A model generated the notes under the pieces. It saw only the letters and a program-made list of their open reading frames with translations. It did no database searches and was not told the origin of the DNA. A stretch of DNA of 64,000 nt, from contig JBPCJC010000099.1 of assembly GCA_051005695.1 (NCBI GenBank), positions 62,001 through 126,000 of the forward strand, in the 5' to 3' direction. The position numbers were made by a program, and so were the translations under genes. Source of the DNA: JACCTI01 sp051005695. Lineage in GTDB: Bacteria; Verrucomicrobiota; Verrucomicrobiia; Chthoniobacterales; UBA10450. Below, piece after piece: positions 42,815-51,584 of this stretch (its first letter is position 1; each line of letters opens with the position of its first letter).

Positions 42815-43714
42815 ATGCGCAATCCTCAGTTCGTGGCCAAACGCGAATCCCGACTGCAAGTCCAGAAGACTTACAAGCTCTACATCGGCGGGAAATTCGT
42901 CCGCAGCGAAAGCGGACGCGTGGCCACGGCGGAAAGTGGAACTAACGGGGCGGTCGCGAATTACGCGCGCGCTTCCCGCAAAGATTTCCGCGATGCGGTC
43001 ACGGCGGCGCGGAGCGCATTCGGTGGTTGGGCCAAACAAAGCGCCTACTTGCGCGGACAGATTCTCTATCGCGCGGCCGAGATGCTGGAGATGCGGCGCG
43101 ATCAACTGGCCGCCGAGTTGAGCCATGCGCACGGCGCGCGCAAATCAGCGGCCGAAAATGAAGCGACCCTCGCGATCGACCGGCTGGTGCATTACGCCGG
43201 CTGGACGGACAAATTCGGCCAGCTCTTCAGCGCGGTGAATCCGGTCGCGAGTTCGCATTTTAATTTCACTTCGCCGGAACCGACCGGCGTGGTCGTGGTC
43301 GTTTGCCCCGACGAACCTTCGCTCGTGGCCATGGTCTCGTTAGTCGCGCCGGTCATTCTCGCGGGTAACAGCGCGATCGTTTTGCCATCAACGACACATC
43401 CGCTGCCAGCGTTGACCTTTTCCGAAATCATCGCCACCAGCGATCTGCCCGGCGGCGTGGTCAACATGCTGGCCGGCGATCGCGCGGAACTGGCGCCATG
43501 GGTCGCGAGCCACATGGATGTGAACGCGATCATCGACGCTTCGGGCGACGAGAAGATCAGCCGCGAATTGCAAAAAGGCGGCGCGCTCAATGTGAAGCGT
43601 TATCATCGGCGCGATTTGCGCGCGGCCGAATGGCGGGGCGAAGCGGCAGAGAATCCTTATTGGATCCTCGATAGTGTGGAGATGAAGACCGCGTGGCATC
43701 CGATCGGGCTGTAA
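42815..43714 (+). CDS. Half-length aldehyde dehydrogenase family protein
   Basis: About 299 residues start from the ATG at 42815. It aligns only with the N-terminal cofactor-binding half of ALDH: K-L-Y-I-G-G-K-F, A-R-A-S-R-K-D-F, P-T-G-V-V-V-V-V-C-P and G-N-S-A-I-V-L-P. The catalytic cysteine and the L-E-L-G-G glutamate region are absent. It ends in a coherent V-E-M-K-T-A-W-H-P-I-G-L, so it does not look randomly cut. The stop overlaps the deoB start (TAATG). A structural or regulatory role beside deoxyribose metabolism is possible. Confidence 0.75.
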   Translation: MRNPQFVAKRESRLQVQKTYKLYIGGKFVRSESGRVATAESGTNGAVANYARASRKDFRDAVTAARSAFGGWAKQSAYLRGQILYRAAEMLEMRRDQLAAELSHAHGARKSAAENEATLAIDRLVHYAGWTDKFGQLFSAVNPVASSHFNFTSPEPTGVVVVVCPDEPSLVAMVSLVAPVILAGNSAIVLPSTTHPLPALTFSEIIATSDLPGGVVNMLAGDRAELAPWVASHMDVNAIIDASGDEKISRELQKGGALNVKRYHRRDLRAAEWRGEAAENPYWILDSVEMKTAWHPIGL

Positions 43715-44850
43715 TGCCGCGCGCGCTGGTCATTGTTCTGGATAGCGTCGGGATTGGAAATGCGCCGGATGCGGAGCGCTACGGCGATGCGGGCGCGAAC
43801 ACGCTCGGCCATATTTTCGAGCAAACGCCGGAGCTGCGGCTGCCGGCTTTGGACTCGTTAGGCTTGCCCGCGCTCCTGGGCAAAACGCTTACCAGCGTGA
43901 GCCGTGCAAGCTTCGGGCGCATGCGCGAGCGCTCTGTCGGCAAGGATACGACCACGGGACACTGGGAACTCGCGGGCGCGATCCTGGAAAAGCCGTTCGC
44001 GGTCTACGAACAATTTCCACCCGCGTTGGTGCACGCGATCGAAAAAGACGCGGGCACGCAGTTCATCGGCAATTACGCCACCAGCGGCACCGCCGTGCTG
44101 GAGATTTTGGGATTGGAACATGTGCGCACCGGGCATCCGATTCTCTACACTTCGGCCGACTCGGTTTTGCAAATCGCCGCGCACGAAGAAATCGTCCCCC
44201 TCGAGCGGCTTTATGAAATTTGCCAGATCGCGCGGAAACACGCGGATGGCGCGCAAATCGGCCGGGTGATCGCGCGGCCTTTCGCCGGTGAACCGGGAAA
44301 TTTCGTGCGCACTTCAGGTCGTCATGATTTTTCGATGAACCCGCCGCGGACGATTTTCAATGCGCTCGAGGAACGCGGAGTTCCGGTCGTCGGCATCGGA
44401 AAAATCAGCGATATATTTGCCGGCGAAGGAATCGCCGAATCACTCGCGACGACTTCGAACGCCGAAGGAATGGAACGGATCGAGGAACAATGGCAGCGGG
44501 CTGGCGAGCGTTTACTTTTTGCCAACCTGGTCGACTTCGACATGCTCCACGGCCATCGCCGCGACGTTGCCGGCTATGCGCGCGCCTTGCAGGAATTCGA
44601 TCGCTGGCTCGGAAAATTCCTCCCGAAAATTCTGTCGGACGATTTGGTCATCATCACGGCCGATCACGGAAACGATCCGACTTTCCGCGGCACCGATCAC
44701 ACCCGCGAGCAGGTGCCGCTTTTCGTTTTGTATCGTGGGGAAGCGCACGATCTCGGGACGCGCGAAAGTTTTGCCGATGTTGCGGCGACGCTGGGCGAAT
44801 ATTTTAAATTATCCGAGCACTGGCCGACGGGCTCGTCGTTCCTAAATTGA
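43714..44850 (+). CDS. deoB: Phosphopentomutase
   Basis: About 378 residues start from the ATG at 43714, overlapping the upstream stop by one base. V-L-D-S-V-G-I-G near residue 8 provides metal ligands, and K-D-T-T-T-G-H-W-E near 82 holds the phosphorylated threonine. V-I-I-T-A-D-H-G-N-D-P near 313 and T-D-H-T-R-E near 327 provide further metal ligands. It interconverts (deoxy)ribose 1- and 5-phosphate, linking with the nucleoside phosphorylase encoded 4 bases downstream. Confidence 0.96.
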   Translation: MPRALVIVLDSVGIGNAPDAERYGDAGANTLGHIFEQTPELRLPALDSLGLPALLGKTLTSVSRASFGRMRERSVGKDTTTGHWELAGAILEKPFAVYEQFPPALVHAIEKDAGTQFIGNYATSGTAVLEILGLEHVRTGHPILYTSADSVLQIAAHEEIVPLERLYEICQIARKHADGAQIGRVIARPFAGEPGNFVRTSGRHDFSMNPPRTIFNALEERGVPVVGIGKISDIFAGEGIAESLATTSNAEGMERIEEQWQRAGERLLFANLVDFDMLHGHRRDVAGYARALQEFDRWLGKFLPKILSDDLVIITADHGNDPTFRGTDHTREQVPLFVLYRGEAHDLGTRESFADVAATLGEYFKLSEHWPTGSSFLN

Positions 44851-44854
44851 CGCG

Positions 44855-46087
44855 ATGCATATCCCGAGCTTGATCGAGAAGAAGCGCGACGGCGGTGAAT
44901 TGAGCGCGGAAGAAATTGAGCAGTTGGTGACGGATTTCACGCACGGCGCGATTCCCGATTATCAAATGAGCGCCTGGGCGATGGCGGTTTTTTTTTGCGG
45001 GATGACCGCGGCTGAAACCCAGCACTTGACCACCGCGATGATGCGAAGCGGACGGACGCTGGAATATCCGGCGGACTCGCCGCCGAAGATCGATAAACAT
45101 TCCACCGGCGGAGTCGGCGATAAGGTCTCGTTAGTCTTGGCGCCTTTGCTGGCCTGTGATGAAGTCTGGGTGCCGATGATTTCGGGGCGCGGCCTCGGGA
45201 TCACCGGCGGCACGCTCGACAAGCTGGAAAGCATCCCCGGTTTCAACGTCAATCTCGATGAGAAACGCGCGCTCGCGCAGCTCCAGCGGCTCGGCGTTTT
45301 CATGATCGGACAGAGCGCGGACATCTGTCCGGCGGACAAAAAACTTTACGCGCTCCGTGACGTGACCGGGACGGTGCCTTCGCAAGCGTTGATCGTGGCC
45401 AGCATCATGAGCAAAAAGCTGGCGGAGAATCTCGATCGGCTGGTCTTGGATGTGAAATTTGGCCGCGGCGCTTTCATGAAAACGAAAGCGGAAGCGAAGC
45501 AGTTGGCGGCGGCGATGACGGAGGTGGGCACGCTTATGGGCGTGAAGATGGCGCACGTCTTGAGCCCGATGGATCAACCGCTCGGGCGCGCAGTCGGGAA
45601 CGCGCTCGAAGTCGCGGAATGCGTCGAGGTCCTGCAAGGCGGTGGACCGGCGGATTTGATCGAACTAACGCTCGACCTGGCGACGAAAGTCTCCACCACT
45701 TCGCGCAAAAAACTGGCCACGCGGTTGAGCGACGGCAGTGCCTGGAAAAAATTTGTCTCGTTAGTCTACGCACAGGATGGCGATGCTTCCGCGCTCGAAA
45801 AAATTACGGAGATCCATCGCGCGCCGATCACTCGGCCACTGGCCGCGCCGGCGTCGGGCGTGATCAAAAAGATCGACGCGGAAGCGATCGGACGTGCTTC
45901 GGTTATGCTCGGCGGCGGCCGACAGAAATCGGATGACGAAATCGATTTTGCGGTCGGTTTTTCACAAATTAAAAAGACTGACGAGAAAATCGAGAAGGGC
46001 GAACCGTTGCTGATCTTGCACGCGCGCGCGGACAATAATCTCGCGACCGTTTTGTCGATGATCGGGCAAGCGTTCACCATCGCCTAA
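44855..46087 (+). CDS. deoA: Thymidine/pyrimidine-nucleoside phosphorylase
   Basis: The 410-residue protein has the family signature region S-G-R-G-L-G-I-T-G-G-T-L-D-K-L-E near residue 109, with the phosphate-binding K-H-S-T-G-G-V-G-D-K-V-S at about 80. D-V-K-F-G-R-G-A-F-M-K is near 199. It splits thymidine or uridine with phosphate, and the sugar phosphate goes to deoB. The distinction from Pdp (broad specificity) is not resolved. A hypothetical exported protein follows after 3 bases. Confidence 0.92.
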   Translation: MHIPSLIEKKRDGGELSAEEIEQLVTDFTHGAIPDYQMSAWAMAVFFCGMTAAETQHLTTAMMRSGRTLEYPADSPPKIDKHSTGGVGDKVSLVLAPLLACDEVWVPMISGRGLGITGGTLDKLESIPGFNVNLDEKRALAQLQRLGVFMIGQSADICPADKKLYALRDVTGTVPSQALIVASIMSKKLAENLDRLVLDVKFGRGAFMKTKAEAKQLAAAMTEVGTLMGVKMAHVLSPMDQPLGRAVGNALEVAECVEVLQGGGPADLIELTLDLATKVSTTSRKKLATRLSDGSAWKKFVSLVYAQDGDASALEKITEIHRAPITRPLAAPASGVIKKIDAEAIGRASVMLGGGRQKSDDEIDFAVGFSQIKKTDEKIEKGEPLLILHARADNNLATVLSMIGQAFTIA

Positions 46088-46090
46088 GGC

Positions 46091-46837
46091 ATGCGTTTCC
46101 GTTTGGTTCTCGTCGCCCTCGGCATCGTCGCCGCGTTCAACCCGAGCGACGCGCAAACGCCCCCGCCTTCTTCATCGCCTTCGGCTGCGGCGGGATTAAT
46201 CCCGTGGCTGCTGCAGGAGAAAGATGAGCTGAAAGAATTGCCCTTCAGCGAAGTCATCCTCGCCGCGACCGGCAAGAAAGTGCTCGCGATCAATCTGCAG
46301 GACGAAACCGATGCGCGCGTGCTCAAGCAAATCGGCACTGCCCTCGATGAAGTCGTGAGGCGAATGAGCGCGCCGGAAAGTGCGATCCAAAGCGCGGCGA
46401 GGATCAACGAAGTCAGCAGCTCCTTCGAAGACATGGTGCGCGAAATCCTGAACGCGGTTCCCGGTTTGAGCTGCGACTTCCCGCACACTGCGGCCGATCG
46501 GGTGCAGCGCTCCGGTTATCCCGATCTCCGGCTGGTCGATACTGCCTCAAAGCGGGTTTATTACCTGGACCCAAAACTCTACGCGACCGGCAGCCGCGAG
46601 AGTAGTTTCCGCACATTTTATTTCGAGCCGAAAGTCGCGACCAACAAAGTGCGGGACGACGCGGTCCATTTAATTCTCGGCTTCGAGCACGAGCCACGAA
46701 AGGCGGCCCACTGGGAATTCACGCGCTGGGACGTGGTCGATCTGGCGCACTTCAAGGTCAAGTTGAAGGCGGAATTCCAGGCAAGTAATCGCGACATGTA
46801 TCGGCCGGAAGCGATCGTGGCCACGAGCGCGAAATGA
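46091..46837 (+). CDS. Exported hypothetical protein with a PD-(D/E)xK-like patch
   Basis: The 248-residue protein has a signal peptide (hydrophobic about 4-16, S-D-A-Q cleavage region) and then a P/S-rich stretch. The core has Y-P-D-L near residue 152 followed by V-Y-Y-L-D-P-K-L-Y near 165. This spacing resembles the P-D...D-x-K metal site of restriction-like nucleases, but the match is short. No family is recognised. It lies between deoA and ribBA on the same strand. Confidence 0.65.
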   Translation: MRFRLVLVALGIVAAFNPSDAQTPPPSSSPSAAAGLIPWLLQEKDELKELPFSEVILAATGKKVLAINLQDETDARVLKQIGTALDEVVRRMSAPESAIQSAARINEVSSSFEDMVREILNAVPGLSCDFPHTAADRVQRSGYPDLRLVDTASKRVYYLDPKLYATGSRESSFRTFYFEPKVATNKVRDDAVHLILGFEHEPRKAAHWEFTRWDVVDLAHFKVKLKAEFQASNRDMYRPEAIVATSAK

Positions 46838-46877
46838 TTCACGTTGCCGAGGGCAAGGCGGAAAGTGATGGTGAACG

Positions 46878-48095
46878 ATGCTGGCGGAAGCACCTGCGGC
46901 CCTGGAGTTCGATACGATCGATGATGTCCTGCGCGATATCGCTGCGGGCAAGCTCGTGATCGTGACCGATGACGAAGACCGCGAGAACGAAGGCGACCTG
47001 GTGATGGCGGCGGAAAAAGCCACCCCGGCGGCGGTCAATTTCATGAGCAAATTCGGGCGCGGCTTGATCTGCGTGCCGGTAGCTAACGAGCGTGCGGAGC
47101 AGCTCGGTTTGCAGCGGATGGTGGCGCAAAACCGGGAGATGTATCGGACCGATTTCACCGTCTCGGTGGACGCGGCTCGCAACGTCACCACCGGGATCAG
47201 CGCGCACGATCGCGCGGCCACGATCCAGACAATCGCGAATCCAAAATCGGTTCCGGAAGATTTGGTCCAACCCGGTCACATCTTTCCGCTGCGCGCGAAG
47301 GATGGAGGCGTTCTCCGGCGCGCCGGCCACACGGAAGCGGCGGTCGACTTGGCGCGGCTAGCCGGTCTGCAACCGGCGGGTGTGCTTTGCGAAATCCTGC
47401 ATGATGACGGGACGATGGCGCGCTTGCCAGAGTTGCTCGAGTTCCGGAAAAAACACGGGCTGCGGATCTGCACGATCCAGAGTTTGATCGCGCATCGGCG
47501 GTTGACGGAGAAATTGATCGAGCGCGAACAGATCGTGAAATTGCCGACCGATTACGGCGACTTCGATCTCCATCTTTATCATTCCAAACTCGACGGCGCG
47601 CACCATCTCGCGCTGGTCAAAGGCACGATCTCGCAGACCGAACCCGTACTAGTGCGGGTGCATAGTGAATGTTTGACCGGTGATGTTTTTGGTTCGCGCC
47701 GCTGCGATTGCGGTAATCAACTGCACGCGGCGCTCCAGCAAATTTCCGACGAAGGCAACGGCGTCCTCGTTTACATGCGCCAGGAAGGGCGCGGGATAGG
47801 ATTGGCGGCGAAGATTCACGCCTACAAATTGCAGGAGGAAGGCCTCGACACGGTGGAGGCAAACGCGCGCCTCGGCTTCGGCAGCGACCTGCGCGATTAC
47901 GGACTGGGCGCGCAGATTCTCTTCGATTTGGGCGTGCGCAAGTTCCGTTTCCTAACGAACAATCCGAAGAAAGTCGTCGGCCTCGAAGGTTACGGAATTC
48001 AAATGGTCGAACAGGTGCCGATCCGAACCGCGACCAACCCGCATAACGAGAAGTATCTCGAAACCAAACGGGTCAAGATGGGGCATCTGCTTTGA
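46878..48095 (+). CDS. ribBA: Bifunctional 3,4-DHBP synthase / GTP cyclohydrolase II
   Basis: 405 residues. The N-terminal RibB half has the metal site D-D-E-D-R-E-N-E-G-D near residue 32 and the R-A-G-H-T-E-A-A block near 148. The C-terminal RibA half has the zinc cysteines in C-L-T-G-D-V-F-G-S-R-R-C-D-C near 262 and M-R-Q-E-G-R-G-I-G near 297. It starts both branches of riboflavin synthesis. The 40-base upstream gap is too short for an FMN riboswitch. ribH and nusB follow. Confidence 0.96.
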   Translation: MLAEAPAALEFDTIDDVLRDIAAGKLVIVTDDEDRENEGDLVMAAEKATPAAVNFMSKFGRGLICVPVANERAEQLGLQRMVAQNREMYRTDFTVSVDAARNVTTGISAHDRAATIQTIANPKSVPEDLVQPGHIFPLRAKDGGVLRRAGHTEAAVDLARLAGLQPAGVLCEILHDDGTMARLPELLEFRKKHGLRICTIQSLIAHRRLTEKLIEREQIVKLPTDYGDFDLHLYHSKLDGAHHLALVKGTISQTEPVLVRVHSECLTGDVFGSRRCDCGNQLHAALQQISDEGNGVLVYMRQEGRGIGLAAKIHAYKLQEEGLDTVEANARLGFGSDLRDYGLGAQILFDLGVRKFRFLTNNPKKVVGLEGYGIQMVEQVPIRTATNPHNEKYLETKRVKMGHLL

Positions 48096-48135
48096 TTCGT
48101 TAGGCTGATTTTTTCGCGAGCCGATTTTTCCCGCC

Positions 48136-48612
48136 ATGTCGAACGCTCTTCCGCCGCGGCCTCGTCTCGGAGTTAGCAAACGCCGCTTCACCATCGTCGC
48201 CAGCCAGTTTAATGCGCGCTACGTGCAGGGTCTGGTTAACCACGCGACCGAAGAATTGCGCGAGTTGGTTTCCGGCGCGGTCCTGACTTTGCACCAGGTG
48301 CCGGGGGCGTTTGAAATTCCCATCGTCGTCCGCGAAATCGCGCTTCAGGAAAAGGCGGATGCGATCATTGCCGTGGGAGTGATCCTGCAAGGCGACACCG
48401 CGCACGCGCAACTTCTCAGCCAATCAGTCACGCAAGCGCTCCAGCAGATCGCGCTGGAATACGGCGTGCCGGTAATCAACGCGGTCCTGAGTTTGGAAAA
48501 CGAAGAGCAGGCGCGCGAGCGCTGCCTGGAAAAGAAGATCAATCGCGGAATTGAAGCGGCCCGCGCAGCCATCCAGATTGCCAATGTGATGGGCGACCTC
48601 CGCGGAAAGTAG
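48136..48612 (+). CDS. ribH: 6,7-Dimethyl-8-ribityllumazine synthase
   Basis: The 158-residue protein has the F-N-A-R-Y-V near residue 25, G-A-F-E-I-P near 56, and G-V-I-L-Q-G-D-T-A-H near 82, which carries the catalytic histidine. It condenses the pyrimidine and four-carbon precursors made by ribBA, the preceding gene. Oligomers form icosahedral shells in many bacteria. nusB starts 2 bases after its stop. Confidence 0.95.
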   Translation: MSNALPPRPRLGVSKRRFTIVASQFNARYVQGLVNHATEELRELVSGAVLTLHQVPGAFEIPIVVREIALQEKADAIIAVGVILQGDTAHAQLLSQSVTQALQQIALEYGVPVINAVLSLENEEQARERCLEKKINRGIEAARAAIQIANVMGDLRGK

Positions 48613-48614
48613 CC

Positions 48615-49052
48615 ATGGGCAAGCGACGCATGGCGCGGCAGGCGGCCGTTCAATTTCATTTCTGGCGCGACGCCCATCGCGGAGATGCGCTGGAAAAGAT
48701 GGAAGACTTCTGGGATTTTTGTCCGGCAAAATCAAACGTGCGCGCGTTCGCGCAACCCTTGATCGATGGAATGGTGGCGCATCAACCGGAGATCGATGAA
48801 CGCATTTCGCGCTACACCGAGAACTACGATCTCAACCGCATCTCGCCGGTCGATCGCGCGGTCCTGCGCCTGGCGATTTTCGAATTACTCCATCGCGAGG
48901 ACATCCCGCCGGTGGTTTCGATTAACGAAGCGATCGAGCTCGCAAAAACTTTCGGCGGCCCGGACTCGGGGCGGTTCGTCAACGGCGTGCTAGACCGAGT
49001 GAAGGATGATCTTTCCCGGCCGTTACGCGAAGCCGCCGGACCGGAACTGTAA
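48615..49052 (+). CDS. nusB: Transcription antitermination factor NusB
   Basis: The 145-residue all-helical protein shows the NusB N-terminus R-R-M-A-R-Q-A-A-V-Q. It also has N-R-I-S-P-V-D-R-A-V-L-R-L-A near residue 78 and V-V-S-I-N-E-A-I-E-L-A-K near 102, with the terminal F-V-N-G-V-L-D. It binds boxA RNA with NusE during rRNA antitermination. The ribH-nusB order is a common arrangement. Confidence 0.95.
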   Translation: MGKRRMARQAAVQFHFWRDAHRGDALEKMEDFWDFCPAKSNVRAFAQPLIDGMVAHQPEIDERISRYTENYDLNRISPVDRAVLRLAIFELLHREDIPPVVSINEAIELAKTFGGPDSGRFVNGVLDRVKDDLSRPLREAAGPEL

Positions 49053-49061
49053 CCAACGCGG

Positions 49062-49370
49062 CTACAATAACTCGGTTTCGTGTGCGCGGATCATGATGAC
49101 ATCCTGGCGAAAACGCGCCTCGAGTTCGTGCCGATAAGTTCGCCACCAATCGGTGTTCAGTTCGGAGGCCATGACTTCAAAGATCACGATGTCATCGAGG
49201 CTGGTGTGACTGTCATTTAACTTCCAGAGTCCCTCGGCCGGCGCGCGCGTGTAAACCGTCAGTCCGCCGAAGCGCTCGGTCAGTTCTTGCCGGACGCGCT
49301 TGTAATCCTCCAGCGGAAATTCCTGGCGCGCGTTGTCGTGGATGGGCAGAAGGATTTGCACGAGATGCAT
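49062..49370 (-). CDS. Small conserved-looking hypothetical protein
   Basis: The 102-residue soluble protein has an alpha/beta look: L-V-Q-I-L-L-P-I at the start, F-G-G-L-T-V-Y-T-R-A-P-A-E-G in the middle, and I-V-I-F-E-V-M-A then W-W-R-T-Y-R later. The pattern recalls small ferredoxin-like-fold proteins that pair as dimers. No function is known to me. It is transcribed away from the convergent nusB and follows the fumarylacetoacetase gene by 20 bases. Confidence 0.7.
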   Translation of the reverse strand: MHLVQILLPIHDNARQEFPLEDYKRVRQELTERFGGLTVYTRAPAEGLWKLNDSHTSLDDIVIFEVMASELNTDWWRTYRHELEARFRQDVIMIRAHETELL

Positions 49371-49390
49371 GGCGGTTTTCTCGCGAAACG

Positions 49391-50662
49391 CTAGGCACCG
49401 ATCGCTGGCAATACCCGGCCGGTGACTTCGCCGAAGCCGACCCGATAACCTTCACCCTGGGCCCAGCCAGTGATCGTTAGGCGATCACCGTCTTCGAGCC
49501 ATTTGCGGGTTTCGCCGCGGGCGAGCTGAAGCGGCTTCGCGCCGCGCCAAGTGAGCTCGAGCATGCAACCGCGCGAATCTTCCGTCGGGCCGCTGATCGT
49601 GCCGCTGGCGAGGAGATCGCCCGGCTGCAGATTACAACCGCCGCTTGTGTGATGGGCGAGCTGCTGCGCCATGCTCCAGTAAAGGTTTTGGAAATTCGTC
49701 CGCGTGATGACTTCCGCGCCCGCGGCATTCGGAGTCTGGAGATGCGCTTCCAATTCGATGTCGCAAGTGAAGTCGTTAGGCGCGCGGAGATAATCGAGCG
49801 GTGCCGGCTCCTGCGGCGGAAGCGGTTTCCGAAAAGGCGCGAGTGCGTCCATCGTCACCACCCAGGGCGAAATGCTCGTGCAAAAATTCTTCGCTAAAAA
49901 AGGTCCGAGCGGCTGGTATTCCCACGCCTGGACGTCGCGTGCACTCCAGTCATTCATCAGCACCATCCCGAAGATGTGCTCCGGCGCGCGCTCCACGGAA
50001 ACCGGTTCGCCTAACGAGTTTCCAGTGCCGATGAGGAAGGCGGTTTCGAGTTCGAAATCCAAACTGCGACTCGGCCCGAAACTGGGCGCGGCCGCATCGG
50101 GCGGCTTGGTCTGGCCACGCGGCCGACGCACTTCGGTGCCGCTGACCACGATCGAGCTGGCGCGCCCGTGATAACCGATCGGGAGCCAGCGCCAGTTCGG
50201 CATGATTGCGTTTTCCGGTCCGCGAAACATCGTCCCGACGTTGAAGGCGTGATGGTAGGAGGAATAGAAATCGGTGTAATCGCCGATGCGCGCGGGCAGC
50301 AGCATGGTCACATCTTTTTGGAAATGAAACGCGCGCGCGCGGAGGCCGGCGTCATCGCGCAGCTCAGCGTTATCGGCGGCGAGCAAACGCTGGAGGATGC
50401 CGCGGGTTTTTCGCCAGGCCGGCTGGCCTAACGAGAGGAAGCGGTTCAAAGAATCGGCCGCGAAAATTTCGCGATCGGCAAACTCCGGCTCGGAAAATTT
50501 CCCGGCTTCGGCGAGGACCGAAAGATCGAGGATGGACTCACCGATGGCCACGCCGACACGCGCGGGACCTGACGCCGGTTTGAAGACGCCGAAGGGCAAA
50601 TTCTCGAGGGGAAAATGTGAATCCTGCGGGACTTCAACAAACGAGCGGAGAGCGGCGGGCAT
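49391..50662 (-). CDS. fahA: Fumarylacetoacetase
   Basis: The 423-residue protein opens with F-P-L-E-N-L-P-F-G-V-F. It has D-Y-T-D-F-Y-S-S near residue 128 and the histidine in H-A-F-N-V-G-T-M-F-R-G near 138. G-Y-H-G-R-A-S-S-I-V-V-S-G-T near 164 and the metal-binding E-L-E-T-A near 202 follow, with M-N-D-W-S-A-R-D-V-Q near 234. It splits fumarylacetoacetate in tyrosine breakdown. Other tyrosine-pathway genes are not visible. It is the end of a four-gene minus-strand run starting at glutamate dehydrogenase. Confidence 0.95.
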   Translation of the reverse strand: MPAALRSFVEVPQDSHFPLENLPFGVFKPASGPARVGVAIGESILDLSVLAEAGKFSEPEFADREIFAADSLNRFLSLGQPAWRKTRGILQRLLAADNAELRDDAGLRARAFHFQKDVTMLLPARIGDYTDFYSSYHHAFNVGTMFRGPENAIMPNWRWLPIGYHGRASSIVVSGTEVRRPRGQTKPPDAAAPSFGPSRSLDFELETAFLIGTGNSLGEPVSVERAPEHIFGMVLMNDWSARDVQAWEYQPLGPFLAKNFCTSISPWVVTMDALAPFRKPLPPQEPAPLDYLRAPNDFTCDIELEAHLQTPNAAGAEVITRTNFQNLYWSMAQQLAHHTSGGCNLQPGDLLASGTISGPTEDSRGCMLELTWRGAKPLQLARGETRKWLEDGDRLTITGWAQGEGYRVGFGEVTGRVLPAIGA

Positions 50663-50665
50663 GCT

Positions 50666-51580
50666 TTAAAAAAGGTGGAGAGCACGGAGATCTTCGCGCG
50701 GTTCATCAAAGCTACAACTGCCGAAGGAGGTAATCATTTTGCGGCCCGACGCGATCTTGGCGGTCGCGATTTTCCATTCGCGCCAGGCGAATTCGTTCTC
50801 GGAAAAAACGAACGCGCTCGCGTCTTCATCTTCGAGCATGGCGGCGGTTTGTTGCACATCCCAGCGATGCTCGGCGGCGAGGATGCCCGCACCGAGGACG
50901 TTGAGGAAGCCGTGCATTTTCGTTTGCACGCTGGGATGAAATTGCCGCACCGGATGATGGAGGCCGGCGGTGAATTTGATCGGCACGCGATGCAGCGCGG
51001 CGGCCACAAGCGCACGGGCGATCTGAATGGAAGAGGGAAATGCGGAAGCGATCACGCCGCCGGTGCGGAGCTTGAATCCGTAACGTCCCGCACCGGTGGC
51101 GCGACGCTCGGCGACGAATGCAATCGTGCGTTCGGCCTCGTCGACATTCGCTTCCCAAAATGTGGGGACGTCGAGCCCGGCGAGCGCGCGATTGGTTTCG
51201 CCTAACGAAGCGCCAGGTTCGCTCGGCAAGGCCATCTCGATTTGTCCGACGGTGGCGGTGGGGCGAAAACGCGCTTCGAAATCACGGATGCGATCGGCGC
51301 CGATATTGAGTTCCTCGATAAACTCGACGGCGTTGTTGGTTTTCGGACCGAGCGCGGAAATGGAAAGTGAATGTTGCACGTCAAAGCGGACCAGATGCGC
51401 AGCCGCGTCTTCGAATTTGCCGACCGGAAGGATGAAGGCGCCGAGCATCCAGGCGTCCGGCGAACGCACATATTCCGCCTGATTTCGCAGCGCCGGTTCG
51501 AGCGCGAGGCTGGCGGGCGGAAACAAGCCCGCGTAATCGATCGAGCCGGCAAGGAGAGCGCGAAGCGATGCGGTGGCCAT
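50666..51580 (-). CDS. Hypothetical protein linked to fumarylacetoacetase
   Basis: The 304-residue protein has no known domain that I can name. Distinct patches are I-D-Y-A-G-L-F-P-P-A near residue 14, G-F-K-L-R-T-G-G near 167, K-F-T-A-G-L-H-H-P near 198 and F-S-E-N-E-F-A near 260. The alternation of strands and helices and the histidine pair suggest a TIM-barrel-like enzyme, which is inference. It is 3 bases upstream of fahA, so co-expression is near certain. Confidence 0.7.
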   Translation of the reverse strand: MATASLRALLAGSIDYAGLFPPASLALEPALRNQAEYVRSPDAWMLGAFILPVGKFEDAAAHLVRFDVQHSLSISALGPKTNNAVEFIEELNIGADRIRDFEARFRPTATVGQIEMALPSEPGASLGETNRALAGLDVPTFWEANVDEAERTIAFVAERRATGAGRYGFKLRTGGVIASAFPSSIQIARALVAAALHRVPIKFTAGLHHPVRQFHPSVQTKMHGFLNVLGAGILAAEHRWDVQQTAAMLEDEDASAFVFSENEFAWREWKIATAKIASGRKMITSFGSCSFDEPREDLRALHLF

Positions 51581-51584
51581 TTGG

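Noticed and set aside
46838..46877. A possible FMN riboswitch before ribBA
   Set aside because: Only 40 bases separate the genes, too short for the roughly 140-base aptamer, and no matching conserved blocks are seen.
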